From Frankiaceae bacterium (GTDB lineage Bacteria > Actinomycetota > Actinomycetes > Mycobacteriales > SCTD01): 6,852 nt of DNA. Location of the stretch: contig CANKBT010000168.1 in NCBI GenBank assembly GCA_947479995.1, positions 1-6,852 of the forward strand, in the 5' to 3' direction. The translations under genes and the position numbers were made by a program. Numbering within the stretch: position 1 is the stretch's first letter; each line of letters starts with the position of its first letter. This document shows, one piece after another, positions 1 through 5,634 of this stretch. The notes below the pieces were generated by a model, which had not been told where the DNA came from, did no database searches, and worked only from the letters and a program-made list of their open reading frames with translations.

Positions 1-705
1 GACCAGGCCGAGCGCCAGGCCCACGAGGCCGTTGCGGACCTCGGGGCGCGACAGCAGGCCGGGCACGTCCTCGCGGGCGGGGTCGGCGAAGGCGACGCCG
101 TCGCCGACGGTGTCGGCGCGCACGCGCACGGCGATCGCCTGGTCGGCGTACGACTGCAGCGCGGCGGTGCGGGTGGCCTGGTCGGCGCCGGCCAGCTCGG
201 TCGCGAACTCGTCGCGCGCCGCCTCGATCGCCGCCAGCGTCGTCGCGGCCTCCTCGCGGAAGCGCGTCTCGCTGGCCGACCGGTAGGCGGCGACGACGGC
301 GTCGACGGCCTCGAGCGCCTCGTCGGCGGTCGCCCCGCTCGCGGTGACGAGGAAGGTGTTGACCGCCTCCTGCGGCACGGTGGTCACCCGGCCGCGGAAG
401 TCGTCGAGCTCCTCGCCGAGCGAGGCGGCCGCCTCGCCGAGCACGGCGTCCGAGCCGGCGAAGGCGGCCTGGTCGGCGACGTAGCGGTTCTGCACGTCGC
501 TGTTCGGCACGGTGGTGGTGCCGAGGGCGATGCGGGGGTCCTGCAGGCCGAGGGTCGCGCTGGCCGAGGCGCCGGCGTCGGTGGCGACGCCGGCGGCGAT
601 GCCCAGCAGCGCGAAGACGGCGACGTAGACCGCCGAGAGCAGGCGGTTCTCCCACAGCGCGCGCAGCAGCCCCGGGCGCTCGTCGCCCTGCTCAGCCGTC
701 GTCAT
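1..705 (-). CDS. Wzz-like chain-length determinant / polysaccharide co-polymerase, N-terminal part (cut by left edge)
   Basis: The frame runs from an ATG at 705 to the window edge with no stop, giving 235 residues of a longer protein. A short cytoplasmic N-terminus is followed by a membrane segment at about residues 22-42 (LLSAVYVAVFALLGIAAGVA). A long extracytoplasmic domain follows (about 43-222), containing RYVADQAAF near residue 75 and a helical, Glu/Ala-rich, possibly coiled-coil stretch at about 140-190. A second hydrophobic segment begins at about 226 (GLVGLALGLV), right where the sequence ends, and is preceded by a Pro-containing stretch (ADPAREDVPGLLSRP). This TM / long helical domain / Pro-rich / TM order is the Wzz family pattern; these proteins control polymer length with a Wzy polymerase at the membrane. 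A weak Shine-Dalgarno (GGGGA, 710-714 on this strand) lies 4 bases before the start. Whether a tyrosine-kinase domain follows, as in fused co-polymerases, cannot be seen. It lies 127 bp downstream of the glycosyltransferase on the same strand. Confidence 0.82.
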   Translation of the reverse strand, partial: MTTAEQGDERPGLLRALWENRLLSAVYVAVFALLGIAAGVATDAGASASATLGLQDPRIALGTTTVPNSDVQNRYVADQAAFAGSDAVLGEAAASLGEELDDFRGRVTTVPQEAVNTFLVTASGATADEALEAVDAVVAAYRSASETRFREEAATTLAAIEAARDEFATELAGADQATRTAALQSYADQAIAVRVRADTVGDGVAFADPAREDVPGLLSRPEVRNGLVGLALGLV

Positions 706-832
706 GCCGTCCCCGCTCGCTCGTCCGTCGGCCGTGTGGCCCCCTGCTCTGTCGGCCGCCCTCCGGCGGGCCTTGACCGCCACGCTATGCGGGGCGGCGC
801 GGGCGCGAGGCCCGCTCGGCGTGAGAGGTGGA
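706..832 (-). promoter_or_regulatory. Intergenic region upstream of the Wzz-like gene with a possible -10 element
   Basis: This 127-bp gap separates two same-strand genes, which is long for a tightly coupled operon. On the minus strand TAGCGT (787 down to 782) fits the actinobacterial TAnnnT -10 pattern, about 77 bases before the ATG at 705. No TTGAC-like -35 is seen at 16-19 bases upstream of it, so the promoter call is weak. The Wzz-like gene may have its own transcript or may be read through from the glycosyltransferase. Confidence 0.22.
799..815 (-). terminator. Short GC hairpin after the minus-strand glycosyltransferase
   Basis: GCGGGC (799-804) and GCCCGC (810-815) form a perfect 6-bp stem with a 5-base loop. 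It begins 17 bases past the stop codon of the glycosyltransferase at 833. No U-tract follows, so at most it is a U-less hairpin of the kind proposed as terminators in actinomycetes. In DNA this GC-rich such stems also arise by chance. Confidence 0.25.
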
Positions 833-1981
833 TCATGCCGCCCCCCGCCCGGCCAGCCGCGACACCTCGCGCAGCACCGCCGCGCGGTACGCCGCGCCGC
901 CGAAGCGGGCCAGCGCGTCGGCCCGCGCCGCCCGCCCGAGGGCGTCGGCCCGCGCCGGGTCGTCGAGCAGCTCCTCGACCGCGGCGGCCGCCGCCGCGGC
1001 GTCGCCCGGCGGCACGAGCAGCGCGGTGCGGCCGTCGTCCAGCACCTCCGCGAGGCCCTGCACGCCGGAGGCGACGACCGGCCGCTCCGACAGCACCGCC
1101 TCGACCGCGACGTTGCCGAAGGACTCGCCGAGCGAGGGCACCAGCACCACGTCGGCGGCGTCGTACGCCGGCCAGACGTCGTCGGCGAAGCCGGTCAGGG
1201 CCACCCGGTCGCCCAGGCCCTCCCTCGCGACCGTGGCCCGCAGGCCGTCGGCGAAGGGCTCGTAGCCCGGGAAGACGTCGCCGACGAGCGTGAGGTGGAC
1301 GTCGCGGCCGCGCGCGAGCAGCAGCCGCGCGACCTCGACGGCGACGTCCGTGCCCTTGCGCTGCGACAGCCGCCCGACCACGACGAGGCGCGACGGGCCG
1401 GCGTGCGGCGCGCGGGGCCGCACCGGCACGGGGCGGTCCACGCCGTTGTGCACCACCACGGTGCGGGCGGCGAGCCGCGGCACGACGCCGGCCACCACCC
1501 GCGCCGTCTCGGCGCTGTTGGCGACCAGGCGGCCGGCCAGCACGAGCGGGCCGTACAGCGCCAGGCCCACGGCGCGGCCGACCCCGACCTCCGCCTCGTG
1601 CACGTGGCACAGCGCGCGCACCCGGGCGAGCCGGCCGGCGAGCAGCCACACCGGCAGCGTGATCGTGTTGACGTAGAGGGCGGCCACCCGCTCGCGGCGC
1701 AGCAGGCGCACCAGGCGGGGGAGCGCGACCGCCAGCTGCCCGGCGAGCCGCAGCAGCCCGGCCGGGGTGGCGAAGGCCTTGCGCAGCACGGGGAACGGCA
1801 GCACCCGCACCTCGTGGCCGAGGGCGCGCACCTCGGCGGCGAGGGGCCCGTCGGCCGGCAGCACGACGAGCACGCGCCAGGTCGCGGCGGGCAGCGCGGC
1901 CAGCGACGCGAGCAGCTGGCGGTCGGAGCCGTACAGGTCGGGCGACGGGTGGGCCACCAGGACGCAGGGCCGCTGCTCCAC
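833..1981 (-). CDS. GT4-family (GT-B fold) glycosyltransferase
   Basis: This 382-residue protein would transfer a sugar from a nucleotide donor to a growing, probably lipid-linked, glycan at the inner face of the membrane. The N-terminal Rossmann half opens with VLVAHPSPDLYGSDRQL (residues 7-23), a GT4 acceptor-domain start. In the C-terminal donor half, VVVGRLSQRKG (Lys209) is the strand and phosphate-binding turn. GESFGNVAVE holds the E-x7-E donor motif with Glu286 and Glu294. Length is normal for the family. I start it at GTG 1981 because GGAGGGGG (1998 down to 1991) lies 9 bases upstream; an in-frame GTG at 2023 would add 14 residues but would place this Shine-Dalgarno inside the gene. 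It stops at TGA 835-833. It is divergent from the glycosyltransferase at 2113 and upstream of the Wzz-like gene. Donor and acceptor sugars cannot be told from the sequence. Confidence 0.92.
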   Translation of the reverse strand: MEQRPCVLVAHPSPDLYGSDRQLLASLAALPAATWRVLVVLPADGPLAAEVRALGHEVRVLPFPVLRKAFATPAGLLRLAGQLAVALPRLVRLLRRERVAALYVNTITLPVWLLAGRLARVRALCHVHEAEVGVGRAVGLALYGPLVLAGRLVANSAETARVVAGVVPRLAARTVVVHNGVDRPVPVRPRAPHAGPSRLVVVGRLSQRKGTDVAVEVARLLLARGRDVHLTLVGDVFPGYEPFADGLRATVAREGLGDRVALTGFADDVWPAYDAADVVLVPSLGESFGNVAVEAVLSERPVVASGVQGLAEVLDDGRTALLVPPGDAAAAAAAVEELLDDPARADALGRAARADALARFGGAAYRAAVLREVSRLAGRGAA

Positions 1982-1990
1982 CTGGCCGAC

Positions 1991-1998
1991 CCCCCTCC
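1991..1998 (-). promoter_or_regulatory. Strong ribosome binding site deciding the start at 1981
   Basis: GGAGGGGG on the minus strand lies 9 bases before GTG 1981. It favours that start over the upstream in-frame GTG at 2023. Confidence 0.6.
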
Positions 1999-2100
1999 AG
2001 CCCGGCGCGCCGGGGCTGTGCACGAGCGCCGGTCGGCGCCCTCCCGCACACTAAGGTGCAGGTCACGCGCTCCTCGCTCAACCTCGAGCGCGTCCCGGTC

Positions 2101-2106
2101 GAGGAG
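2101..2106 (+). promoter_or_regulatory. Ribosome binding site deciding the start at 2113
   Basis: GAGGAG sits 6 bases before ATG 2113. The reading frame is open back to a GTG at 2056, but that start has no comparable site and would add 19 residues ahead of the conserved N-terminus. Confidence 0.6.
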
Positions 2107-2112
2107 CAGGGC

Positions 2113-3270
2113 ATGCACATCGCGATGGTCGGGACCCGTGGGGTGCCCGCGCGCTACGGCGGCTTCGAGACCGCGGTCGAGGAGGTCGGGCGGCGCCTCG
2201 CCGCGTCCGGCCACCGCGTCACGGTCTACTGCCGCGGCGGCGACCCGGCCCAGCGGACGCACCTCGGCATGGAGCTCGTCCACCGGCCCGCGGCGCAGCG
2301 CAAGACGCTCGAGACGCTCAGCCACACGGCGCGCTGCCTGCCGCACCTGCTGCAGACGCGCCCCGACGCGACGCTGATGTTCAACGCCGCCAACGCGCCG
2401 CTGCTGCCGGCGCTGCGCAGCGCGCGCCTGCCCGTGGCGACGCACGTCGACGGGCTCGAGTGGCAGCGCGCCAAGTGGGCCGGCGCCGGCCGCCGCTACT
2501 ACCAGCAGGCCGAGCGCCTCGCGGTGCGCTGGTCCGACGCCCTCATCGCCGACGCCGAGGGCATCGCCGCGCACTACCGCGAGACCCACCGCGCCGAGAC
2601 GGTGCTGCTCACCTACGGCGCCCCGCTGCGCACCTCGCTGTCGCCCGCGCCGCTCGACCCGCTCGGCCTGGTCAAGGACGGCTACCACCTCGTCGTCGCC
2701 CGCTTCGAGCCCGAGAACCACGTCCGCGAGGCCGTCGCGGCGCACGTCGCCAGCCGCGCCACCATGCCGCTCGTCGTCGTGGGCGCCGCGCCGTACGCCG
2801 ACGACTACACGCGCGAGGTCGAGCGGGCCGCCGCCGGCGACCCGCGGGTGCGCATGATCGGCTCGGTCTGGGACCAGGACCAGCTCGACGCGCTCTACGC
2901 CCACGCCCGCACGTACGTGCACGGGCACTCGGTCGGCGGCACCAACCCGTCGCTGCTGCGGGCCGCCGGCGCCGGCGCGCCCGTGCTGGCGCGCGACGTC
3001 GTGTTCAACCGCGAGGTGCTGGGGGCGCACGGCCGCTACTGGGCCACGGACGCCGAGCTCGCGGCGCTGCTCGAGGAGGCCGAGGCGCACGGCGACGCCG
3101 CCCGCAGCCGCGGCGAGGCCGGGCAGGCCGAGGTCGTCGACCGCTACGACTGGGACGACGTGGCGCAGGGCTACGCCGACCTGTGCCGTGCGCTGGCCGA
3201 CGGCACCGCCGTGCCGCCGCGCCCGCGCCGCCGGCCGCGGCGCGGGGCCCCCGCCCGGTCGGGGACGTGA
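2113..3270 (+). CDS. DUF1972/GT4-type glycosyltransferase
   Basis: This 385-residue protein begins MHIAMVGTRGVPARYGGFET, the hallmark N-terminus of DUF1972 glycosyltransferases (GT-B fold). Members include rhamnosyltransferases and other enzymes of capsule and exopolysaccharide synthesis. The nucleotide-binding turn G7-T-R-G10 and YGGFE (15-19) are intact. The donor half has VVARFEPENHV (about 194-204), VVVGAAPY, and HGHSVGGTNPSLL (270-282). In the position where many GT4 enzymes carry the second Glu of the donor motif there is Arg283 (LLRAAGAG). The C-terminal tail is short and Arg/Pro-rich (PPRPRRRPRRGAP), which could lie on the membrane surface. The start is ATG 2113, supported by the GAGGAG site. 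The stop overlaps the next start by 4 bases, so it is probably the first gene of the rightward operon. Family assignment is firm; the sugar is unknown. Confidence 0.92.
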   Translation: MHIAMVGTRGVPARYGGFETAVEEVGRRLAASGHRVTVYCRGGDPAQRTHLGMELVHRPAAQRKTLETLSHTARCLPHLLQTRPDATLMFNAANAPLLPALRSARLPVATHVDGLEWQRAKWAGAGRRYYQQAERLAVRWSDALIADAEGIAAHYRETHRAETVLLTYGAPLRTSLSPAPLDPLGLVKDGYHLVVARFEPENHVREAVAAHVASRATMPLVVVGAAPYADDYTREVERAAAGDPRVRMIGSVWDQDQLDALYAHARTYVHGHSVGGTNPSLLRAAGAGAPVLARDVVFNREVLGAHGRYWATDAELAALLEEAEAHGDAARSRGEAGQAEVVDRYDWDDVAQGYADLCRALADGTAVPPRPRRRPRRGAPARSGT

Positions 3271-4259
3271 CCGGCACACCGCTCGAGCGCCCGGCCGCGC
3301 CCGCCCGGGCCGCGGCACCGCCGCCCGACCCGCAGCACGGTGCCGCCCCCGTCCTCGGCGTCGGCACCGACTTCGTGCGCGTGCCGCCCGACCGCCGCTA
3401 CGTCTGGGTGCCGCTCGACAGCCGCCGCGCCAGCCTGTCCGGCCTCGGCCTCTACAGCGCCACGCGCCGCCGCGGGCGCCTCGGCAGCGCCGGGCTCGCC
3501 GCCGCCGTGCGCGTCGCCGGCCCGCGGGTCGTGCCGTTCCCGCGCGAGCGCTGGACCCCGCCGATGGGCGCCGAGGCGTGGGCCGCGCTCGTCGAGGCGT
3601 GGCGCGCCCTGCCGCCCCACGACGGGCTCGCCCTGCACGAGAAGCCGCAGGTCGGCCGCAGCGGCTTCGGCGTGCTGCTCATGCGGGCCGGCCGCCCCGT
3701 CGCCTTCGTCAAGACCCGCCCGGCCGGCGGCCGCGGCAACGAGCTGCCCGTCCTGCGCGCCCTGCAGGAGGCGCGGCTGCCGGCGCTGCGCACCCCCGCC
3801 GTGCTCGCCGCCGGCGAGGTGGCCGGCTGGACGTGGCTCGCCCAGGAGCCGATGCCGCCGCGCGGGCGCGGCGGCCGACGCCGGCTGCTCGACGTGCCGC
3901 GCTTCCTCGGCCAGGTGCAGCCGGTGCTGGCGCAGTGCCTGCCCCGCCCCGCCGGCACGCCGGAGCACTGGGAGCCCGCGCACGGCGACCTCACCGCGTG
4001 GAACACCCGCGTCGACCGGTCCGGCCGCACCTGGGTCTTCGACTGGGAGGACGCCGGCTGGGGGCCGCCCGGCGCCGACGACACCTACTACCGCGCGACC
4101 GCCGCGGTGCTGCTCGGCCGCCCCGCGGGCACCGCGCCGGTCGAGGCCGTCGAGTGGTGGCTGTCGACCGTCGCCTCGCGCGCCCGCACGGGCGACGACG
4201 CCGAGCTGAGCGCGCGGCTCACGAGCACCCTGCAGTCGATGCGGGCACCGGCGCTGTGA
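3267..4259 (+). CDS. Aminoglycoside-phosphotransferase-fold (APH/choline-kinase-like) putative kinase
   Basis: This 330-residue protein has the motif order of the APH branch of the protein-kinase-like fold. A glycine-rich turn (GRSGFG, 130-135) is followed by the ATP-contacting Lys149 in VAFVKTRP and a candidate partner Glu159 (NELPVLRAL). Then come HGDLTAWN (239-246) with catalytic Asp241 and Asn246, and VFDWEDAG with metal-binding Asp259. All key residues are present, so it looks catalytically competent. Residues 1 to about 125 are an N-terminal region I do not recognise: a Pro/Ala-rich start, then VGTDFVRVPPDRRYVWVPLD at about 32-51. No membrane segment or signal peptide is seen. The GTG start at 3267 overlaps the upstream TGA (GTGA), so translation is coupled to the glycosyltransferase. 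By context (inference) it could phosphorylate a sugar, carrier lipid or glycan. Antibiotic resistance is possible for the fold, but the setting does not suggest it. Confidence 0.82.
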   Translation: MTGTPLERPAAPARAAAPPPDPQHGAAPVLGVGTDFVRVPPDRRYVWVPLDSRRASLSGLGLYSATRRRGRLGSAGLAAAVRVAGPRVVPFPRERWTPPMGAEAWAALVEAWRALPPHDGLALHEKPQVGRSGFGVLLMRAGRPVAFVKTRPAGGRGNELPVLRALQEARLPALRTPAVLAAGEVAGWTWLAQEPMPPRGRGGRRRLLDVPRFLGQVQPVLAQCLPRPAGTPEHWEPAHGDLTAWNTRVDRSGRTWVFDWEDAGWGPPGADDTYYRATAAVLLGRPAGTAPVEAVEWWLSTVASRARTGDDAELSARLTSTLQSMRAPAL

Positions 4260-4317
4260 CCGGGGCCACGCGCCGCGGGCCCTCCCGCGCGCTGCCCGGG
4301 TGCGAGCCTCCGTGCAC

Positions 4318-4335
4318 GGGCGCCGCGCGGCGCCC
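4318..4335 (+). other. Perfect GC hairpin in the leader of the ligase-like gene
   Basis: GGGCGCC (4318-4324), loop GCGC, GGCGCCC (4329-4335) form a 7-bp perfect stem with a 4-base loop. It lies in the 94-bp gap between the kinase-like and ligase-like genes and ends 7 bases before the Shine-Dalgarno. No U-run follows. It could be a weak terminator, an mRNA processing or stability element, or chance in GC-rich DNA. Confidence 0.35.
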
Positions 4336-4342
4336 CGACGTC

Positions 4343-4350
4343 GAGGAGGG
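4343..4350 (+). promoter_or_regulatory. Strong ribosome binding site deciding the start at 4354
   Basis: GAGGAGGG ends 3 bases before GTG 4354 (core GGAGG with a 4-base gap). This supports that start over the in-frame GTG at 4300, which has no such site and would place an Arg-rich, shadow-like stretch at the N-terminus. Confidence 0.55.
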
Positions 4351-4353
4351 CCG

Positions 4354-5634
4354 GTGCTGACAGCCCCCGCGCGCCGCCCCACCGGCGCGGGCGCCCGCCG
4401 CCGCCGCTGGGACGCCTGGTGGGTCGCCGGCGCCGTGCTCCCGCTGCTGGTCGTCAGCGACTGGAAGTGGCGCACCCGCGCGGCCGACTCGGCCATCGGC
4501 GGCAGCGCCGACGCCGTCGTCGTCCTCGAGATCGCCGTCTACGCCTCCGTCGCGCTGTGGCTCGCGCTGCGCTTCCGCTGGCGGCCCGGCGGCGGCCGCG
4601 TCGACGGCCTGTGGCTGCTCGTCTGGGCCTTCTCGGGCATCACGGCGCTCGCCGCCGTCTGGTCGCCGTTCCTGTCGCTCGGCGTCGTGCGCGGCGCGCA
4701 GCTGCTCGTCATCACCGCCGTCGGCCAGTCGATCGCCCGCCACGCCACCCGCGCGCAGCTGCACCGGCTCGGCCACGCCTTCCTCGCGCTCGTCGGGCTC
4801 GGCGTCGTGCTCGGCTTCGTCTACCAGCCGGCCGACGCCCAGGGCGCCGCGGTCACCCGCTTCACCTGGCTGGCCGTCCACCCCGTCATGTCGGCGACGT
4901 ACATGTCGATGGCGCTGCTGCTGTGCGCCGCCTACGTCGTCTCGCCGGGCCTGCGGGCGCAGGGCCCGCGCCGCTGGCCGGTCGGGCTGCACCTCGCGCT
5001 CGGGGCGCTCATCGCGTACGGCATGTTCGACAACCGCACCCGCGGGGCCCTCGCCGGGCTGCTCGTCGGGCTGCTGGTGCTGGCCTTCGAGCGGGTGCGC
5101 CGCCGCGACACCCCGGCCGTGCTCGTCGGCGTCGGCCTCACCGGGCTGGTCGTCGCCGCGGTGCTCGGCAGCCGCCTGGTGGCCTACGTCGAGCGCGGCG
5201 AGGGCGCCGACAACCTCAAGACGCTCAACTACCGCACCGAGCTGTGGGGCTACGCCGTCGACGCCTGGTCGCAGTCGCCGCTCGCCGGCCGGGGCACCGG
5301 CGCGACCCGCGGGGTGTTCCTCGAGGCCACCGGCCTCGGCGGCGGTCACAACGCCTTCTTCAACGTGCTCGTCGACACCGGCGTCGTCGGCGCGCTGCTG
5401 TGGGTCGGGCTGCTCGTCGCCCTCGGCCGCCGGCTGTGGACCCTGCCGCGCGGCGGCGACCGCCCGCTGCTGCTCGCCCTCTACGTCGCGCTCGTGCTCA
5501 ACGGCTTCACCACGGAGGGGCTGGGCGCCTCGGCCAACGTCTCGATGGTGCTGCTCCTCGTGCTCGTCGGCTGGGTGTCGGCGCTCGACCGCCTGCGCCG
5601 CGAGGCCCGCCCGGCCCCGCAGGTGACCGCGTGA
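4354..5634 (+). CDS. O-antigen ligase / Wzy polymerase-like polytopic membrane protein
   Basis: This 426-residue integral membrane protein has about 12 hydrophobic segments by eye, roughly at 22-35, 50-72, 80-101, 108-124, 140-155, 170-192, 207-224, 231-247, 253-275, 335-358, 368-388 and 393-410. It has the signatures of the Wzy_C/O-antigen ligase family. NRTRGALAGLLVGLL (227-241) matches the S/TRG motif. The large loop before the tenth segment carries LNYRTELWGYAVDAW (291-305), SPLAGRGTGA, and GGGHNAFFN (329-337) leading into VDTGVVGALLWVG. Conserved Arg230, Arg294 and His332 fit the residues that bind lipid-linked substrate in this family. It would polymerise repeat units or ligate the glycan to an acceptor on the outer face of the membrane; sequence alone does not separate polymerase from ligase. 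A strongly basic N-terminus (ARRRRW) is likely cytoplasmic. Its stop overlaps the next gene by 4 bases. Confidence 0.88.
   Translation: MLTAPARRPTGAGARRRRWDAWWVAGAVLPLLVVSDWKWRTRAADSAIGGSADAVVVLEIAVYASVALWLALRFRWRPGGGRVDGLWLLVWAFSGITALAAVWSPFLSLGVVRGAQLLVITAVGQSIARHATRAQLHRLGHAFLALVGLGVVLGFVYQPADAQGAAVTRFTWLAVHPVMSATYMSMALLLCAAYVVSPGLRAQGPRRWPVGLHLALGALIAYGMFDNRTRGALAGLLVGLLVLAFERVRRRDTPAVLVGVGLTGLVVAAVLGSRLVAYVERGEGADNLKTLNYRTELWGYAVDAWSQSPLAGRGTGATRGVFLEATGLGGGHNAFFNVLVDTGVVGALLWVGLLVALGRRLWTLPRGGDRPLLLALYVALVLNGFTTEGLGASANVSMVLLLVLVGWVSALDRLRREARPAPQVTA

Larger units (their letters stand above)
1982..2112. promoter_or_regulatory. Divergent intergenic region, likely back-to-back promoters
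   Basis: These 131 bp separate two oppositely directed glycosyltransferase genes, so both transcripts should begin here or close by. Its only relatively AT-containing spot, near 2048-2057, holds TAAGGT on the plus strand (2052-2057) and TAGTGT on the minus strand (2053 down to 2048); both fit TAnnnT. On the minus strand TTGAGC (2081 down to 2076) is followed after 17 bases by CACCTT, a possible -35/-10 pair. The plus-strand hexamer has no convincing -35. I see no clear operator palindrome beyond short GC-rich ones. Confidence 0.35.

Noticed and set aside
32..286. Small plus-strand open frame of 84 codons
   Set aside because: It is antisense to the Wzz-like coding sequence, and its Ser/Ala/Arg-rich product has no features.
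773..778. TTGACC on the plus strand as a -35 element
   Set aside because: No TAnnnT hexamer is found at proper spacing downstream, and no plus-strand gene follows it.
761..780. Resistance-gene reading of the APH-fold protein and possible mobile context
   Set aside because: No transposase, integrase, inverted repeats or base-composition shift is seen anywhere in the window. The kinase matches its neighbours in GC and codon use and is coupled to a glycosyltransferase.
1195..3318. Very long minus-strand open frame (707 codons) spanning the divergent region
   Set aside because: It runs antisense to the well-supported gene at 2113 and out of frame across the one at 833. Its translation is Arg/Ala/Gly-rich with no motifs, typical of GC-rich shadow frames.
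3171..4496. Minus-strand open frame antisense to the kinase-like gene
   Set aside because: The translation is low-complexity Arg/Gly/Ala/His without domain motifs, while the opposite strand carries clear kinase motifs.
4419..5630. Upstream extension of the last glycosyltransferase frame through the ligase-like gene
   Set aside because: The frame is open, but the translation is Arg-rich nonsense and overlaps a membrane protein with family motifs. The GTG at 5631 is the sensible start.
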